Shown one piece after another: positions 51,357 through 59,978 of a stretch of 64,000 bases of DNA. How positions within the stretch are numbered: the first letter of the stretch is position 1; every line of letters begins with the position of its first letter. The translations under genes were made by a program, and so were the position numbers. This stretch comes from Dyella_A sp035685805. Its GTDB lineage: Bacteria > Pseudomonadota > Gammaproteobacteria > Xanthomonadales > Rhodanobacteraceae. Below the pieces are notes generated by a model. It was given only the letters and a program-made list of their open reading frames with translations. It had not been told where the DNA came from and searched no databases. Where the stretch lies: NCBI RefSeq assembly GCF_035685805.1, contig NZ_DASSAB010000038.1, positions 124,001-188,000 of the forward strand, read 5' to 3'.

Positions 51357-51872
51357 TCAGCCGCTCGCCGCCATGGATGAGTCGAGCAGGTCGTTCAACT
51401 GCGCGAACTGCTCCTCGGTGCAGCTGGTGCTGCCGGAGGCCATGGCCTCGTCGAGCGCTTCCTTCGACGGGTGGAGGTCGTGCATGACCACGCGCGTCTG
51501 CCCGTCCTGTTCCTCGAAGGTCACCGTGGTGATGGCGCCGGGTTCGCCGCTTTCCTCGTTGGTCCAGACCACCTTGGCGTTCGGGATCACCTCCAGATAG
51601 CGGCCATGGAACGCGGCCGGCTCTTCGGAGCATGGGTGGCCGAACACGAGGCGGTAGGTGCCGCCGGTGCGGACGTCCATCTCGCAGGCCAGGAACGTCA
51701 TGCCGACCGACGTCGGCGCCCACCACTGGCGGAACAGCTCCGGCTTCGTCCACGCCTCGAACACCAGGCGGGCCGGCGCGTCGAACATGCGCGTGACCAC
51801 CAGCTCGCGGTCGGAGATCCGCTGTACGTCCACGCGGCGGTTGTCAGTGCTACTTGTCTTGCTTGCGTCCAC
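51357..51872 (-). CDS. AHSA1/SRPBCC domain protein
   Basis: 171 residues. The SRPBCC fold is evident from VVTRMFDAPARLVFEAWTKP, FRQWWAPTSVG, MDVRTGGTYRLVF and GRYLEVIPNAKVVWTNEESG. The GTG at 51872 is chosen because GGAG lies upstream; it overlaps the 3' end of the ArsR gene by 23 bp. An ATG at 51899 is the alternative. ArsR plus AHSA1 pairs are very common; the AHSA1 protein probably binds a hydrophobic ligand. Confidence 0.9.
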   Translation of the reverse strand: MDASKTSSTDNRRVDVQRISDRELVVTRMFDAPARLVFEAWTKPELFRQWWAPTSVGMTFLACEMDVRTGGTYRLVFGHPCSEEPAAFHGRYLEVIPNAKVVWTNEESGEPGAITTVTFEEQDGQTRVVMHDLHPSKEALDEAMASGSTSCTEEQFAQLNDLLDSSMAASG

Positions 51873-52215
51873 GGGCCTGCTCCTGTCGTTTGAGTTCATC
51901 CAAGACGCCATCGAGCGAGTCGAAGCGCTCGCTCCACAGCCGTTGATGGTTCGCGATCCACGCGGCCTCCTGCTCCAGTCGGTGCGCACCGAGCGTGCAG
52001 GTGCGCACGCGACCGACCTTGCGGGTGGCGACCAGGCCCGCCTGTTCCAGCACCTCGACGTGCTTCTTCATGCCGGTGAGCGACATCCGGAACTTGCCCG
52101 CCAACTCGGTGATGGAGGCGTCGGCGCGGGCGAGCTGCTCGAGCACGCCGCGCCGGGTCACGTCCGCCAGTGCGGCGAACGAGGCGTTGAAGGCGGCGGA
52201 TTGATGCTGAACCAT
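51850..52215 (-). CDS. ArsR-family transcriptional regulator
   Basis: 121 residues, single winged-helix HTH: ALADVTRRGVLEQLARADAS, ITELAGKFRMSLTGMKKHVE, VLEQAGLVATRKVGR. It lacks the metal-binding cysteines of classical ArsR. First gene of the operon with the AHSA1 gene and probably autoregulated. The ATG at 52215 matches the family length. Confidence 0.93.
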   Translation of the reverse strand: MVQHQSAAFNASFAALADVTRRGVLEQLARADASITELAGKFRMSLTGMKKHVEVLEQAGLVATRKVGRVRTCTLGAHRLEQEAAWIANHQRLWSERFDSLDGVLDELKRQEQARGRKQDK

Positions 52216-52580
52216 GTGGTTCAGTGTTGCGCAACGACTGGCCCGGCGCAAGTGCACGAATCGACGGGCGTGGCGACAGGCATGCGTGGTGGCGCATCAG
52301 GTCGTTGGGGCTGCGTCCCGGCCCGCACGGCGGGCGACAGAGCCGTCCGTGATGCGCGATGACGTGGCAGCGCGATCGCTGCGTCCACTCGCCGGCCAGG
52401 CTGTGCGGTGGAGCACGCGAACCGCGTGGTGACCGTGCGACCGCACTACTCGTGCGCCGTCTCGGCACCGCCGCCGCCCGTGTCGATGAGTGACCGGCCG
52501 ATCGCCGCGTGCATGACTGCGGGCGCCTCGGCCGACGCGCCCCGACGACACCGCGGCGTGCCGCCGGCGCGGGCGCTTGG
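52216..52580. other. Intergenic, no gene seen
   Basis: Promoter of the ArsR operon must lie at the left end. No other feature recognised. Confidence 0.4.
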
Positions 52581-52796
52581 TCAGTCCTTGCGATGCTTCA
52601 GCGCATCGGCGGTGTGCGCCGCGCGTGCCCCGGTCTTGTCGCTCACCACCAGATACTCCGGGTGCGTTTTCGACGCGGCGACGTGGTGCTGCTTGATGTC
52701 GGTAGGGTGGGTGAGCTTCTTCTCCACCGTGCCGTGGGTGACGCCTTGCGAGGTGTGCCAGCTGACCTTGTCGCCGGGCTTGAATGCATCGGACAT
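52581..52796 (-). CDS. DUF2945 (HVA1/TUDOR-like) small protein
   Basis: 71 residues: FKPGDKVSWHTSQGVTHGTV, then AASKTHPEYLVVSDKTGARA and AHTADALKH, the complete DUF2945 pattern (SH3/Tudor-like barrel). Function unknown; common in plant-associated and soil bacteria. GGAGAAGC precedes the ATG at 52796. Confidence 0.92.
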   Translation of the reverse strand: MSDAFKPGDKVSWHTSQGVTHGTVEKKLTHPTDIKQHHVAASKTHPEYLVVSDKTGARAAHTADALKHRKD

Positions 52797-52959
52797 GGGC
52801 TTCTCCGGGTACGTGATTGGAACGGCCGTACACGTGTAACGGGTGGGCGTGGCTGCTCGATCGGTGATCCGCACCACGGGGCCGGCCATCGTGGGGAGGG
52901 TCGATACACGAGGGCGACGCCGGTGTGAAATGCTGCCGCCAGAGGGGGCGCTTGGTGGC

Positions 52960-53235
52960 TCAAGGCGCTTTGCCGCGATGCAGGCGGATCGGCCCGTCAC
53001 CGAGCTGGTCGGGAGACAGGGTGACGCCGTGCCGGCTGATGCGCAGGCGACCGCTGCGCGCCATTGCGGCGGCCACCGCGCGCACCTGCGGCATCACCGC
53101 GCGCCAGCGCGTCTCGTCGTCGGGGAACAGGGCGCGCGCCACCTCGGACGGGCAGATCGACGCGCCGTCGGCGCGTTTCTCCAGGGTGGCCAGCACAGCG
53201 GTTTCGATGGTGCCGGGTGAAAGCTCGTTGCTCAT
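52960..53235 (-). CDS. DUF3253 protein (winged-helix-like)
   Basis: 91 residues: IETAVLATLEKRADGASICP, SEVARALFPDDETRWRAVMP, VRAVAAAMARSGRLRISRHG, the DUF3253 family pattern. Predicted small winged helix; often found near DNA-repair or stress genes. Function unknown. Same strand as its neighbours but well spaced. Confidence 0.9.
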   Translation of the reverse strand: MSNELSPGTIETAVLATLEKRADGASICPSEVARALFPDDETRWRAVMPQVRAVAAAMARSGRLRISRHGVTLSPDQLGDGPIRLHRGKAP

Positions 53236-53372
53236 GGGCTTCTACCGAAATGTTCTGAAGGCAGGGGCCGGCCCCGCGAGCGGCCGCGACCATCGTGCGG
53301 ACACCACGGACGATATTCGGCCAGCGACAGCAACTCCGGCCCGCTGCTGGCGCGGTTTCGTGGCGCCGGCGC

Positions 53373-54371
53373 TTACTCCCGTGGTGCGTCGGGATCGAGC
53401 AGGTTGTCACGCTGGTTGACCTGGTCGGCCGCGATCTGCCGGCTAATGTCGCGGGTGGCCCGGGTATCCAGCGCCTCGTCGCGCCGCAGGGCGGGCGGTA
53501 CGGACGGTTTGGCCGTGGCCCGCGCTTCGTGCAGCTGCACCCGGTAGATTGGCTCGGGCATGTCCATGCCGGCCGCGTCGAGCGCCGCCTTGACCCGGCG
53601 AATCGCCTCGCTGCGTACCTGCAGGAAATCGTGCGCGGCCTGGTCGACCCAGCCGTGGAACGCCACCACCACATTGGAGTCGCCCAGCGAGAGGATCGAC
53701 GCCCGCGGCGGCGGCTCGTCCAGCACGCCAGCCATGGCCCGCATCTCGGCCGCACCAATGCGTTGCGCCTCGATCAGATCCTCGTTGACACCCACCCCGA
53801 CCTGGATCTCGAAGCGCCGGCGCGGGTTGCGCGTGTAGTTGAGGATGACGCTGGCGAACACCAGCGCATTGGGCAGCCGCACGTGGTTTCCATCGAGCGT
53901 CATCAGCACGGTGGAGCGCGCATTGAGCGACACCACCACGCCCTCGTGGCCGGCGATGTCGATGTGGTCGTTCGGCGCGAACGGCTGGCGCAGGCTGAGC
54001 AGGATGCCCGCCAGGTAATTCTCCAGAATCTCCTTGAACGCGAATCCCAGCACCACCCCGAGCACGCCGGCGGTGCCGAGCACGGCGCCCACCAGCGCGG
54101 TCGCGTTCATGATCTCCAGCGCGATCAGCACGCCCGCCAGCAGCACCGACCAGCGCACCGTGGTGCGCACCAGCTCGCGCAGGAACGGGTTGGCATAAGC
54201 GTGCGCGGTGAACAGGTGCCGCCGCGTGACCCAGCCGCCGAGCCACCATGCCAGCGCGATGACCAGCAGCGCCAGCGCCAGCAACGGCAGCGCGGCCAGC
54301 AGCCGATAACCCTGGTCGAGCAGGCGCTGGCCAACCGCATCGAGATGCGTATTCGCGGGTGCAATAAGCAT
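53373..54371 (-). CDS. Small-conductance mechanosensitive channel (MscS family)
   Basis: 332 residues with three N-terminal membrane segments (about 22-45, 68-88 and 92-112); the pore-lining one is VGAVLGTAGVLGVVLGFAFK. The beta domain follows (LRQPFAPNDHIDIAGHEGVV, TVLMTLDGNHVRLPNALVFA) and then the C-terminal alpha/beta cap. A Pro-rich, charged tail (about 285-332) is longer than in E. coli MscS. It releases osmolytes on hypoosmotic shock. Confidence 0.92.
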   Translation of the reverse strand: MLIAPANTHLDAVGQRLLDQGYRLLAALPLLALALLVIALAWWLGGWVTRRHLFTAHAYANPFLRELVRTTVRWSVLLAGVLIALEIMNATALVGAVLGTAGVLGVVLGFAFKEILENYLAGILLSLRQPFAPNDHIDIAGHEGVVVSLNARSTVLMTLDGNHVRLPNALVFASVILNYTRNPRRRFEIQVGVGVNEDLIEAQRIGAAEMRAMAGVLDEPPPRASILSLGDSNVVVAFHGWVDQAAHDFLQVRSEAIRRVKAALDAAGMDMPEPIYRVQLHEARATAKPSVPPALRRDEALDTRATRDISRQIAADQVNQRDNLLDPDAPRE

Positions 54372-54682
54372 TGCCGCAGCATGCCGCAGGGGAAGTGATC
54401 GCAAGGTCCATCTGCCACGCCGGCGGCCCGGGAGGTCGAGCGCGTGCGGTCGGTGGCAGTGCATCGCACCAGAGGAGGCCGCTTGCTCGCTCCATCGCTG
54501 CGAAAAAACAGGCATGCTGCGCGTTCGCCCCAAACCGTTGCCCCAGCCCGCACTACCCGGCCGGCACGGACGAGGGTGACGTGATGTTGCTGCGAGCCGG
54601 GATGCCGGTGCCGCGACCGAAATCGTCCATGTGCCGTCCGCTTGCAGCCGTTCCATTCCCGCCGTCCCGCCGAGGTGCCCCG
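54372..54682. other. Divergent spacer, no gene seen
   Basis: Promoters of the mechanosensitive channel and the NTF2-like gene lie here. Nothing else recognised. Confidence 0.4.
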
Positions 54683-55114
54683 ATGAGCCAATGTCTGCGA
54701 CGTGTCCTGTTCACGGTCCTTGCCTGCGTCCCGCTCGCCGCCACGGCGGCAGCCTGCGGCAGTGGGGCAACGGAGCCGGACGCGGTGGTGATGGCGCAGC
54801 ATCACGCCTACGCGGCGCATGATCTGGACGCGTTCACCGCGTGCTACGCCGATCAGGTCGTGGTGACCGACCTGACCGGGCAGCGCCCGGACGTGGTGGG
54901 GATCGCCGCGCTGCGCAAGCTCTACGGCGCGCTGTTCCAGCGGATGCCCGCCCAATTCCACTCCGAGTACCTCGGCAAGCTGGTCAACGGCAACGTGGTG
55001 GTGGTGAGCGAGCGCTTGGTTGGCGTGCCGGGCGGAAAGTCACCCACCGGCATCGCGATGTTTCAGGTGCGCGAAGGCAAGATCGATCACGTGTGGTTCG
55101 GGCCGTTCCGGTAG
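54683..55114 (+). CDS. Secreted NTF2/SnoaL-like protein
   Basis: 143 residues with a signal peptide (about 1-24, ending TAAACG; the Cys makes a lipoprotein possible). NTF2-like fold: VVMAQHHAYAAHDLDAFTAC, YADQVVVTDLTGQRP, LRKLYGALFQRMPAQFH, GIAMFQVREGKIDHVWFGPF. GAGGTG lies six bases before the ATG. Ligand or activity unknown. A truncated relative is at 40114-40330. Confidence 0.85.
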   Translation: MSQCLRRVLFTVLACVPLAATAAACGSGATEPDAVVMAQHHAYAAHDLDAFTACYADQVVVTDLTGQRPDVVGIAALRKLYGALFQRMPAQFHSEYLGKLVNGNVVVVSERLVGVPGGKSPTGIAMFQVREGKIDHVWFGPFR

Positions 55115-55449
55115 CTCCGCCGGCGCGCGGCGTTCGCGTGGGTGCAATCGCGCCGCGCGTGTTTCGGTAATCCACGCGCCGCCACAAAAGCCCTGTGGCT
55201 GGCGAGCCGCGCGGGCGTCTGCGGGGCGGCGAAGTCCGGCCGCTGGGCCTGCCGACGAAGGCAGGTCGAGCAGCAGCGCCGAGTCGGCAGGCGCGCTGCC
55301 ATGTCACCCGCGGTGGCGGGCCGCGAGCCCTTGCCGTGCTGGCGCCGATCGCGATCCGTACGTCGCGGGCGACGCGGCGTGCACGCACCGTGCACCTTCA
55401 CTGCAGCCGATGCGCACTAGCCTCGTGGAGTCTTTCGGCGAGGCATCAC
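55115..55449. other. Intergenic, no gene seen
   Basis: No convincing frame on either strand and no repeat. Confidence 0.4.
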
Positions 55450-56598
55450 ATGAGCGGAGTAACCGACAACGACGATCCCAGGGATTCCTCGGGCCACGGC
55501 GCCCCGGACATCGGCGCGGCGATGGTCGGTCCACGGCACGCGCACAGCGTGCTCACGCTGTGGAGCGATCCGATGGGGCGGCTGGCTACCCGGGCGATCC
55601 AGGCGCTGCTGATCCTTGCAGTCATCGCGCTGCTGGTGTTGGCGGCGGTGCGTCTGGAGTTGCTGGTGGTGCCCGTGCTGATCGCGCTGATCGTCGCCGC
55701 CGCGATGCAGCCACTGATGCACTGGTTCAAGCCGCGCATGCCCAATGCCCTCGCCGCGGCGATCGCGCTGCTGCTCGGCGGCGTGGGGGTGGGCGGCGCC
55801 ATCGCCTATGCGGTCGTGCGGATGGAGGCGCAGCTGGGCAATATCCAGGACGCGACGATGCAGGGGCTGCAGCAGGCCGGAGATTATCTGCGCGACGGAC
55901 CGCTGCCGCTGAGCGACGCTCAGATCGCCGGGGCGCGGCAATCGGTGGTCGACTTTTTCACCAGCAGGGAATTCGGCGCCGACGCCATGGCCGGGGTGTA
56001 TGGCGCCGCGCAGGTCGCCACCTGCTTCGTGCTGGGGCTGTTCGTGCTGTTCTTCCTGCTCAAGGACGGGCCGGCCATCTGGACGTTTCTCACCCGCCCG
56101 TTCAGCCCGACCTTGCGCGACAAGGCGCGTGCCAGCGGCCGGCAGGGGATGATCGTGCTGGGCGGCTACCTGCGCGGCACGGCGATCGTGGCGCTGGTGG
56201 ACACCGTGCTCATCGGCGGCGCGCTGTGGATCCTCGGCGTGCCGATGGCGGTGCCGCTGTCGATCCTCGTGTTCCTCGGTGCGTTCGTGCCGATCGTCGG
56301 TGCCACTGTGTCTGGCGGCGTCGCCACGCTGGTGGCGCTGGTCACGGTGGACCTGCATGCCGCCCTGTGGGTGGCCGGCGTGGTGATTGCCGTCAACCAG
56401 CTCGAAGGCAACCTGCTTTCGCCGCTGGTGCTCGGCAAGTGGCTGCACCTGCATGCGCTGGCGATCGTGGCTGCATTGACCGCCGGCGCCATCCTCGGCG
56501 GCATCGTCGGCACCTTCCTCGCGGTGCCGTTGACCGCGATGGGCTGGGTCATGCTCAAGACGTGGCGCGAGCCTGAGCACGCGGAGGCCGAGCAGTGA
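55450..56598 (+). CDS. AI-2E family transporter (YdiK/PerM-like)
   Basis: 382 residues with about eight membrane segments. Family motifs: VPVLIALIVAAAMQPLMHWF, TCFVLGLFVLFFLLKDGPAI, GYLRGTAIVALVDTVLIGGA, GVPMAVPLSILVFLGAFVPI, VAGVVIAVNQLEGNLLSPLV and LGGIVGTFLAVPLTAM. An N-terminal polar tail of about 40 residues precedes TM1. The substrates of most family members are unknown despite the name. The ATG at 55450 fits the family. Confidence 0.92.
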   Translation: MSGVTDNDDPRDSSGHGAPDIGAAMVGPRHAHSVLTLWSDPMGRLATRAIQALLILAVIALLVLAAVRLELLVVPVLIALIVAAAMQPLMHWFKPRMPNALAAAIALLLGGVGVGGAIAYAVVRMEAQLGNIQDATMQGLQQAGDYLRDGPLPLSDAQIAGARQSVVDFFTSREFGADAMAGVYGAAQVATCFVLGLFVLFFLLKDGPAIWTFLTRPFSPTLRDKARASGRQGMIVLGGYLRGTAIVALVDTVLIGGALWILGVPMAVPLSILVFLGAFVPIVGATVSGGVATLVALVTVDLHAALWVAGVVIAVNQLEGNLLSPLVLGKWLHLHALAIVAALTAGAILGGIVGTFLAVPLTAMGWVMLKTWREPEHAEAEQ

Positions 56599-56911
56599 CC
56601 GGATGCCATTGCGCCGGTCCAGGGAAGGGCAGTCGCGGCGGGTCGTCCGGTGCGCTGCCTGCCAACGTCGCATGAGATGCCGAGCACGGCCATGACAGCT
56701 GCGAGCCGGCTGCCGCTTACGTGCATCTCCGGCCATGCATGCCGCGTCGCCGAGTGCGCAGTGCCAGTCGGTCGCCGCCAGCACGGGTTCGCTTTGCGAC
56801 CTCTCGAGCGGCGCTGACCACACCGGATTAGTTCGGTTTTCTTAACCCGTTTTACCCGGCTCCTGCGGCGAGAATCGCGCGGGGGAACCGAGCGTGCCTG
56901 AGGATCTCACC
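56599..56911. other. Intergenic, no gene seen
   Basis: Nothing recognised apart from a small AT-rich patch (56825-56850) that may be the promoter of the next gene. Confidence 0.4.
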
Positions 56912-58360
56912 ATGGCCAGAAACGATGCGGGCGATATCCGGGATATCCGTGAATACGCGGGGCAGGTGCAACGATTGGCGGGGGCGCTCGCCGAGGACAA
57001 GGAGTTCGCGCGCCGCCTGATCGATGCCGTGCACAGCGGTCGGAGTGCGGAAGTGGAAAAGACTTTCGCGGAACTCGACGTCTCGTGCGACGTGCGCATC
57101 AGCACGGTGGACGGCAGCGATGCTGCTTCCGGCGCTTCCGGCGCGATGGCGCGGGCGGCAACGCCTGCAAAGACCAGGACGATTACCGTGACCATCGGGA
57201 TCGGACCGTTTTCGATCTCGGTGACGGTGAGGAAAGAATCGAAGTGGGTCGCTCTTCGGGTACCGGCGAGCCGGTACCGCGAGCTCTGTCGGCGCACTGA
57301 ACATGGAGGGCTTGCCAGCGCCTCGTTGCGTCGGCCGAGGTTCGTGCTGCCGCAGTGTCGGATGCTCCCGGGCGTGTCAGCCGCGCTGGCGAATGCCGGC
57401 GAAGGTAGCCCAGTGGGCCAGGCCGTGCCGGCGAGCCATGCGGCGGTAGTAGATGGTGTTGGCGATCGCCATGAACATTGCCACCGCAATGGCCGTCCAC
57501 CAGAGCATGGTCAAGGTCGGCGCATGGCGGTGGTGCCGGAACAGCGCCATGACGCAGAACACCAGCCACAGGACAAGCGCCAGCACGGCGCCCAGGAGCG
57601 CCGAAATGATGCCCAGCGCCGGCAGCCGGAGGAACGGCGGTGGCGGCAGGAAGAACCCCATCGACCAGAGCAGGGTCCACAGCGGCGGGGCCACGTTTCT
57701 CCTGGGCATGCCACGGCTGTCCATGTAGTGCAGGTATGCGGCGATGCGCTGTCTGGGTTGCATGCGTCTGGTCCGGGCAGGGCGCGTTTCCATATCGCCG
57801 CAGCGACGCTGCGGGACCGGCGCGATGGGGCGATTGTAACGAGCGACACCACGCCCGCGGCCTCGGTCGACCCGCTAGATGCGCTGGCATGCGTCCGGGC
57901 CTGTCGTCGTTATCCGGCCGAACCCGGCCGCGCACCCGCGCCGCGACGCAGGGCGCATCTGCCCAGCAGGCAGATGCCCAGCCACGCGATGCCCTCGAAG
58001 AAGGCGGCCAGTACGTCGCTCAGGAAGTGCGCTCCGAGATACATGCGGCTCGCCGCAATCAGGGCAACCATCAGCAGCGCCGGGACCACGATCGCCAGCT
58101 GGCGTGCAAGCTGGTGCGTGCCCTGCACCAGCCATGCGGCCAGGAACCCATACAGCAGCGTGCTGGCCGAAACGTGCCCGCTGGGAAAGCTGAAGGTCGC
58201 CAGCGTGACGATGGGATCGTCGAATGAGGGCCGCGGCCGCGCGACCAGATGCTTGATCAGCGTGTTGATCGCGATGCCGCCGGGCACCGCGAAGAGCAGG
58301 CAGAGCAACCAGTCGCGTTGGCGCCGCCGCAGCAGGCAGGCCGCCAGCATCGCGGTGTAG
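56912..58360 (+). CDS. Hypothetical protein; only the first ~130 codons convincing
   Basis: The first part (about residues 1-115) has normal coding character: a helical segment (DIREYAGQVQRLAGALAEDK) and a strand-rich segment (ITVTIGIGPFSISVTVRKES). From about 57300 the open frame runs antisense to the DUF6404 gene and part of the PAP2 gene, and its translation becomes low-complexity. The natural end was probably near 57300 (a TGA in the next frame ends at 57300), so a frameshift or loss of the stop is likely. Family not recognised. Confidence 0.35.
   Translation: MARNDAGDIRDIREYAGQVQRLAGALAEDKEFARRLIDAVHSGRSAEVEKTFAELDVSCDVRISTVDGSDAASGASGAMARAATPAKTRTITVTIGIGPFSISVTVRKESKWVALRVPASRYRELCRRTEHGGLASASLRRPRFVLPQCRMLPGVSAALANAGEGSPVGQAVPASHAAVVDGVGDRHEHCHRNGRPPEHGQGRRMAVVPEQRHDAEHQPQDKRQHGAQERRNDAQRRQPEERRWRQEEPHRPEQGPQRRGHVSPGHATAVHVVQVCGDALSGLHASGPGRARFHIAAATLRDRRDGAIVTSDTTPAASVDPLDALACVRACRRYPAEPGRAPAPRRRAHLPSRQMPSHAMPSKKAASTSLRKCAPRYMRLAAIRATISSAGTTIASWRASWCVPCTSHAARNPYSSVLAETCPLGKLKVASVTMGSSNEGRGRATRCLISVLIAMPPGTAKSRQSNQSRWRRRSRQAASIAV
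57377..57763 (-). CDS. DUF6404 family membrane protein
   Basis: 128 residues: start RIAAYLHYMDSRGMPRRNVA, PPLWTLLWSMGFFLPPPPFL, two membrane segments (ISALLGAVLALVLWLVFCVM and MLWWTAIAVAMFMAIAN) and a basic tail. This matches the DUF6404 pattern. The ATG at 57763 is preferred by family length; 57793 is possible. Function unknown. Confidence 0.8.
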   Translation of the reverse strand: MQPRQRIAAYLHYMDSRGMPRRNVAPPLWTLLWSMGFFLPPPPFLRLPALGIISALLGAVLALVLWLVFCVMALFRHHRHAPTLTMLWWTAIAVAMFMAIANTIYYRRMARRHGLAHWATFAGIRQRG

Positions 58361-58671
58361 ATGCCGATCGCCCACAACTCGTGCGCAGCCGAGAGCGCAA
58401 GCATGGCCCGGGTCAGCGCGGGCGTGGCGTGTGCGTGCAGCCAGCGGGCCCACTGGTGATCGATCAGGGTGATGCGATCGCCAGCGATCACGTCCCCGGC
58501 CAGGTACGCGAACGCCCCCAGCGCACCCAGGACCAACAGGCCGGCCAGCGCCGGCGACCACGCGCGGTGGCGCCGCGCGTGGCGCGCCGCGGCGATGATC
58601 CGAAGACCGAGTCCTCGGCTTGGTGGGCGGCTCGTATGCACGGCGACGCGATGGTGTGGAAAGACTGACAC
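57910..58671 (-). CDS. PAP2-family phosphatase
   Basis: 253 residues with about five to six membrane segments. The three PAP2 motifs are present: KHLVARPRP, FSFPSGHVSAS and SRMYLGAHFLSDVLA, with the catalytic His in each of the last two. Probably dephosphorylates undecaprenyl pyrophosphate or another lipid phosphate in the membrane. The N-terminal start is tentative because the frame is long and basic there. Confidence 0.9.
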   Translation of the reverse strand: MSVFPHHRVAVHTSRPPSRGLGLRIIAAARHARRHRAWSPALAGLLVLGALGAFAYLAGDVIAGDRITLIDHQWARWLHAHATPALTRAMLALSAAHELWAIGIYTAMLAACLLRRRQRDWLLCLLFAVPGGIAINTLIKHLVARPRPSFDDPIVTLATFSFPSGHVSASTLLYGFLAAWLVQGTHQLARQLAIVVPALLMVALIAASRMYLGAHFLSDVLAAFFEGIAWLGICLLGRCALRRGAGARPGSAG

Positions 58672-59140
58672 CCTACACGCCGCCCTGTATGCCGGATGCC
58701 CACATGCCGAACATGCCGACGACGCGCGCTCACCGGGTCGGCGGGCTCGTGTGGTGATAGGTGTGCCGTGACTGCTTCTGTTCGCGGCTGCGCGGGGAAG
58801 GGGCGTTCGTGGCTCCTTGCGCGCGCCGGCAGCGGCGTTGCGGTCGAGATACTGGAGCCGCCCGGAATGCCAGCGAGGCGGCTCCGGGCGCGGCTGATTC
58901 GGGTCCCGGCGCGGCCGCTCTCGATCACTTTTTCAGCTGAAAGGGAGGGTCGGCCAAAGCCGTATTTTCTCGATATGGCGGTTTCAAAAACACTTGGCTA
59001 CGATGCCGGCGCCACCGGCAGGAAACAGGGTGGCGTTAATCCCGCTTGGCTGGAAACCGCATGGACGCGGACGCATTTTCTTGCGTCTTCGGCCGGGTGA
59101 TTCCACCGAGTGGTGACAATCCACAATCAGGGGGAATCAC
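58672..59140. other. Intergenic, no convincing gene
   Basis: 469 bp with no supported frame. The right end (59100-59140) holds the Shine-Dalgarno site GGGGGAAT of the next gene. Confidence 0.4.
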
Positions 59141-59578
59141 ATGTTTCGCAAAGTAATCGCTTTGGGGTTTTTGTCCGTGGCGCTGCTCATGAGTGGCTGC
59201 GCCAGCGTGCCGATGGCAAACAAGTCCGCGGACTCACAGGCCAAGACATTCGCACCCAGTGCTGACAAGGCTGTGCTTTATATCTATCGCAACGAAACCA
59301 TGGGTGCGGCAATCAAGATGCCGTTGCTGATCGATGGCGTCAGCGTGGGCGACACTGCCGCTCATACCTATATTCGAAAGGAACTGGCGCCTGGTTCGCA
59401 CACCATCACGTCCAAGACCGAAAAAGATTCGACCGTCACGATCGACATGATCGCCGGGAAAATCTATTACGTCTGGCAGGAAGTGAAGATGGGCATGTTC
59501 GCTGCGCGTTCCGCGCTTCATCAGGTGGATGCGGAGAAGGGACAGAAGGGCGTTGAGGAATCGAAGCTGATCAACTGA
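59141..59578 (+). CDS. DUF2846 family lipoprotein
   Basis: 145 residues: signal peptide with lipobox (LMSGCAS, Cys at residue 20), then the DUF2846 domain (KAVLYIYRNETMGAAIKMPL, LIDGVSVGDTAAHTYIRKEL, PGSHTITSKTEKDSTVTIDM, GKIYYVWQEVKMG). Probably in the outer membrane; function unknown. The codons are less GC-biased than average. A strong hairpin follows. Confidence 0.92.
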   Translation: MFRKVIALGFLSVALLMSGCASVPMANKSADSQAKTFAPSADKAVLYIYRNETMGAAIKMPLLIDGVSVGDTAAHTYIRKELAPGSHTITSKTEKDSTVTIDMIAGKIYYVWQEVKMGMFAARSALHQVDAEKGQKGVEESKLIN

Positions 59579-59594
59579 CCCGTAAGGCAAACCC

Positions 59595-59621
59595 GCGGGA
59601 GCCGGTATAGCCGGTTCCCGC
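59595..59621 (+). terminator. Hairpin after the DUF2846 gene
   Basis: GCGGGAGCCGG-TATA-GCCGGTTCCCGC, about 11 pairs with one mismatch, 17 bp after the stop. No long T tract. Confidence 0.5.
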
Positions 59622-59635
59622 AGACCCGGGCACGG

Positions 59636-59744
59636 TTATCCGCGCTGGCGCGGGGGCTGTGGCGCCGGTGGCTCCATGTCGGCGAACAGCTCGGTGGCCC
59701 AGTCGATGAACACCCGCACCTTGGTGCTGAGCTGCCGACTCGGC
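59636..59744 (-). pseudogene. C-terminal fragment of a LysR regulator gene
   Basis: The minus-strand translation RQLSTKVRVFIDWATELFAD is the typical C-terminus of CrgA-like LysR proteins, ending at a TAA (59636-59638). Only about 35 codons remain. It abuts an SDR fragment on the other strand. Confidence 0.7.
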
Positions 59745-59918
59745 ATGAACGACAAGCAGGTCGAGCAGTTCGACGCCCAGGCCGTGGCCATCACGCCGCT
59801 CGGCCGCACCGGCAAGCCGGAGGAGATCGCCAGCGCGGTGTCGTTCCTGGCCTCGGACGAGGCGAGCTACATCACCGGCACGGAGCTGTTCGTCGACGGT
59901 GGTCAGGTGCAGGTCTGA
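59745..59918 (+). pseudogene. C-terminal fragment of an SDR gene
   Basis: ITPLGRTGKPEEIASAVSFL then ASDEASYITGTELFVDGG is the classical SDR C-terminus, closely related to the intact SDR at 26176-26934. The NAD-binding and catalytic parts are gone. An ATG at 59742 (NDKQVEQFDAQ) could still be translated. Confidence 0.8.
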
Positions 59919-59940
59919 CGTTAGCGAAACCTGCAACGGA

Positions 59941-59968
59941 ACGGGCCGCCCCGGAAGAAGCGGCCCGT
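59941..59968. terminator. Hairpin between SDR fragment and PNPOx-like gene
   Basis: Perfect 9-bp stem ACGGGCCGC / GCGGCCCGT with a 10-nt loop in a convergent spacer; lacks a T tract. Confidence 0.4.
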
Positions 59969-59978
59969 GATGCGTGGC

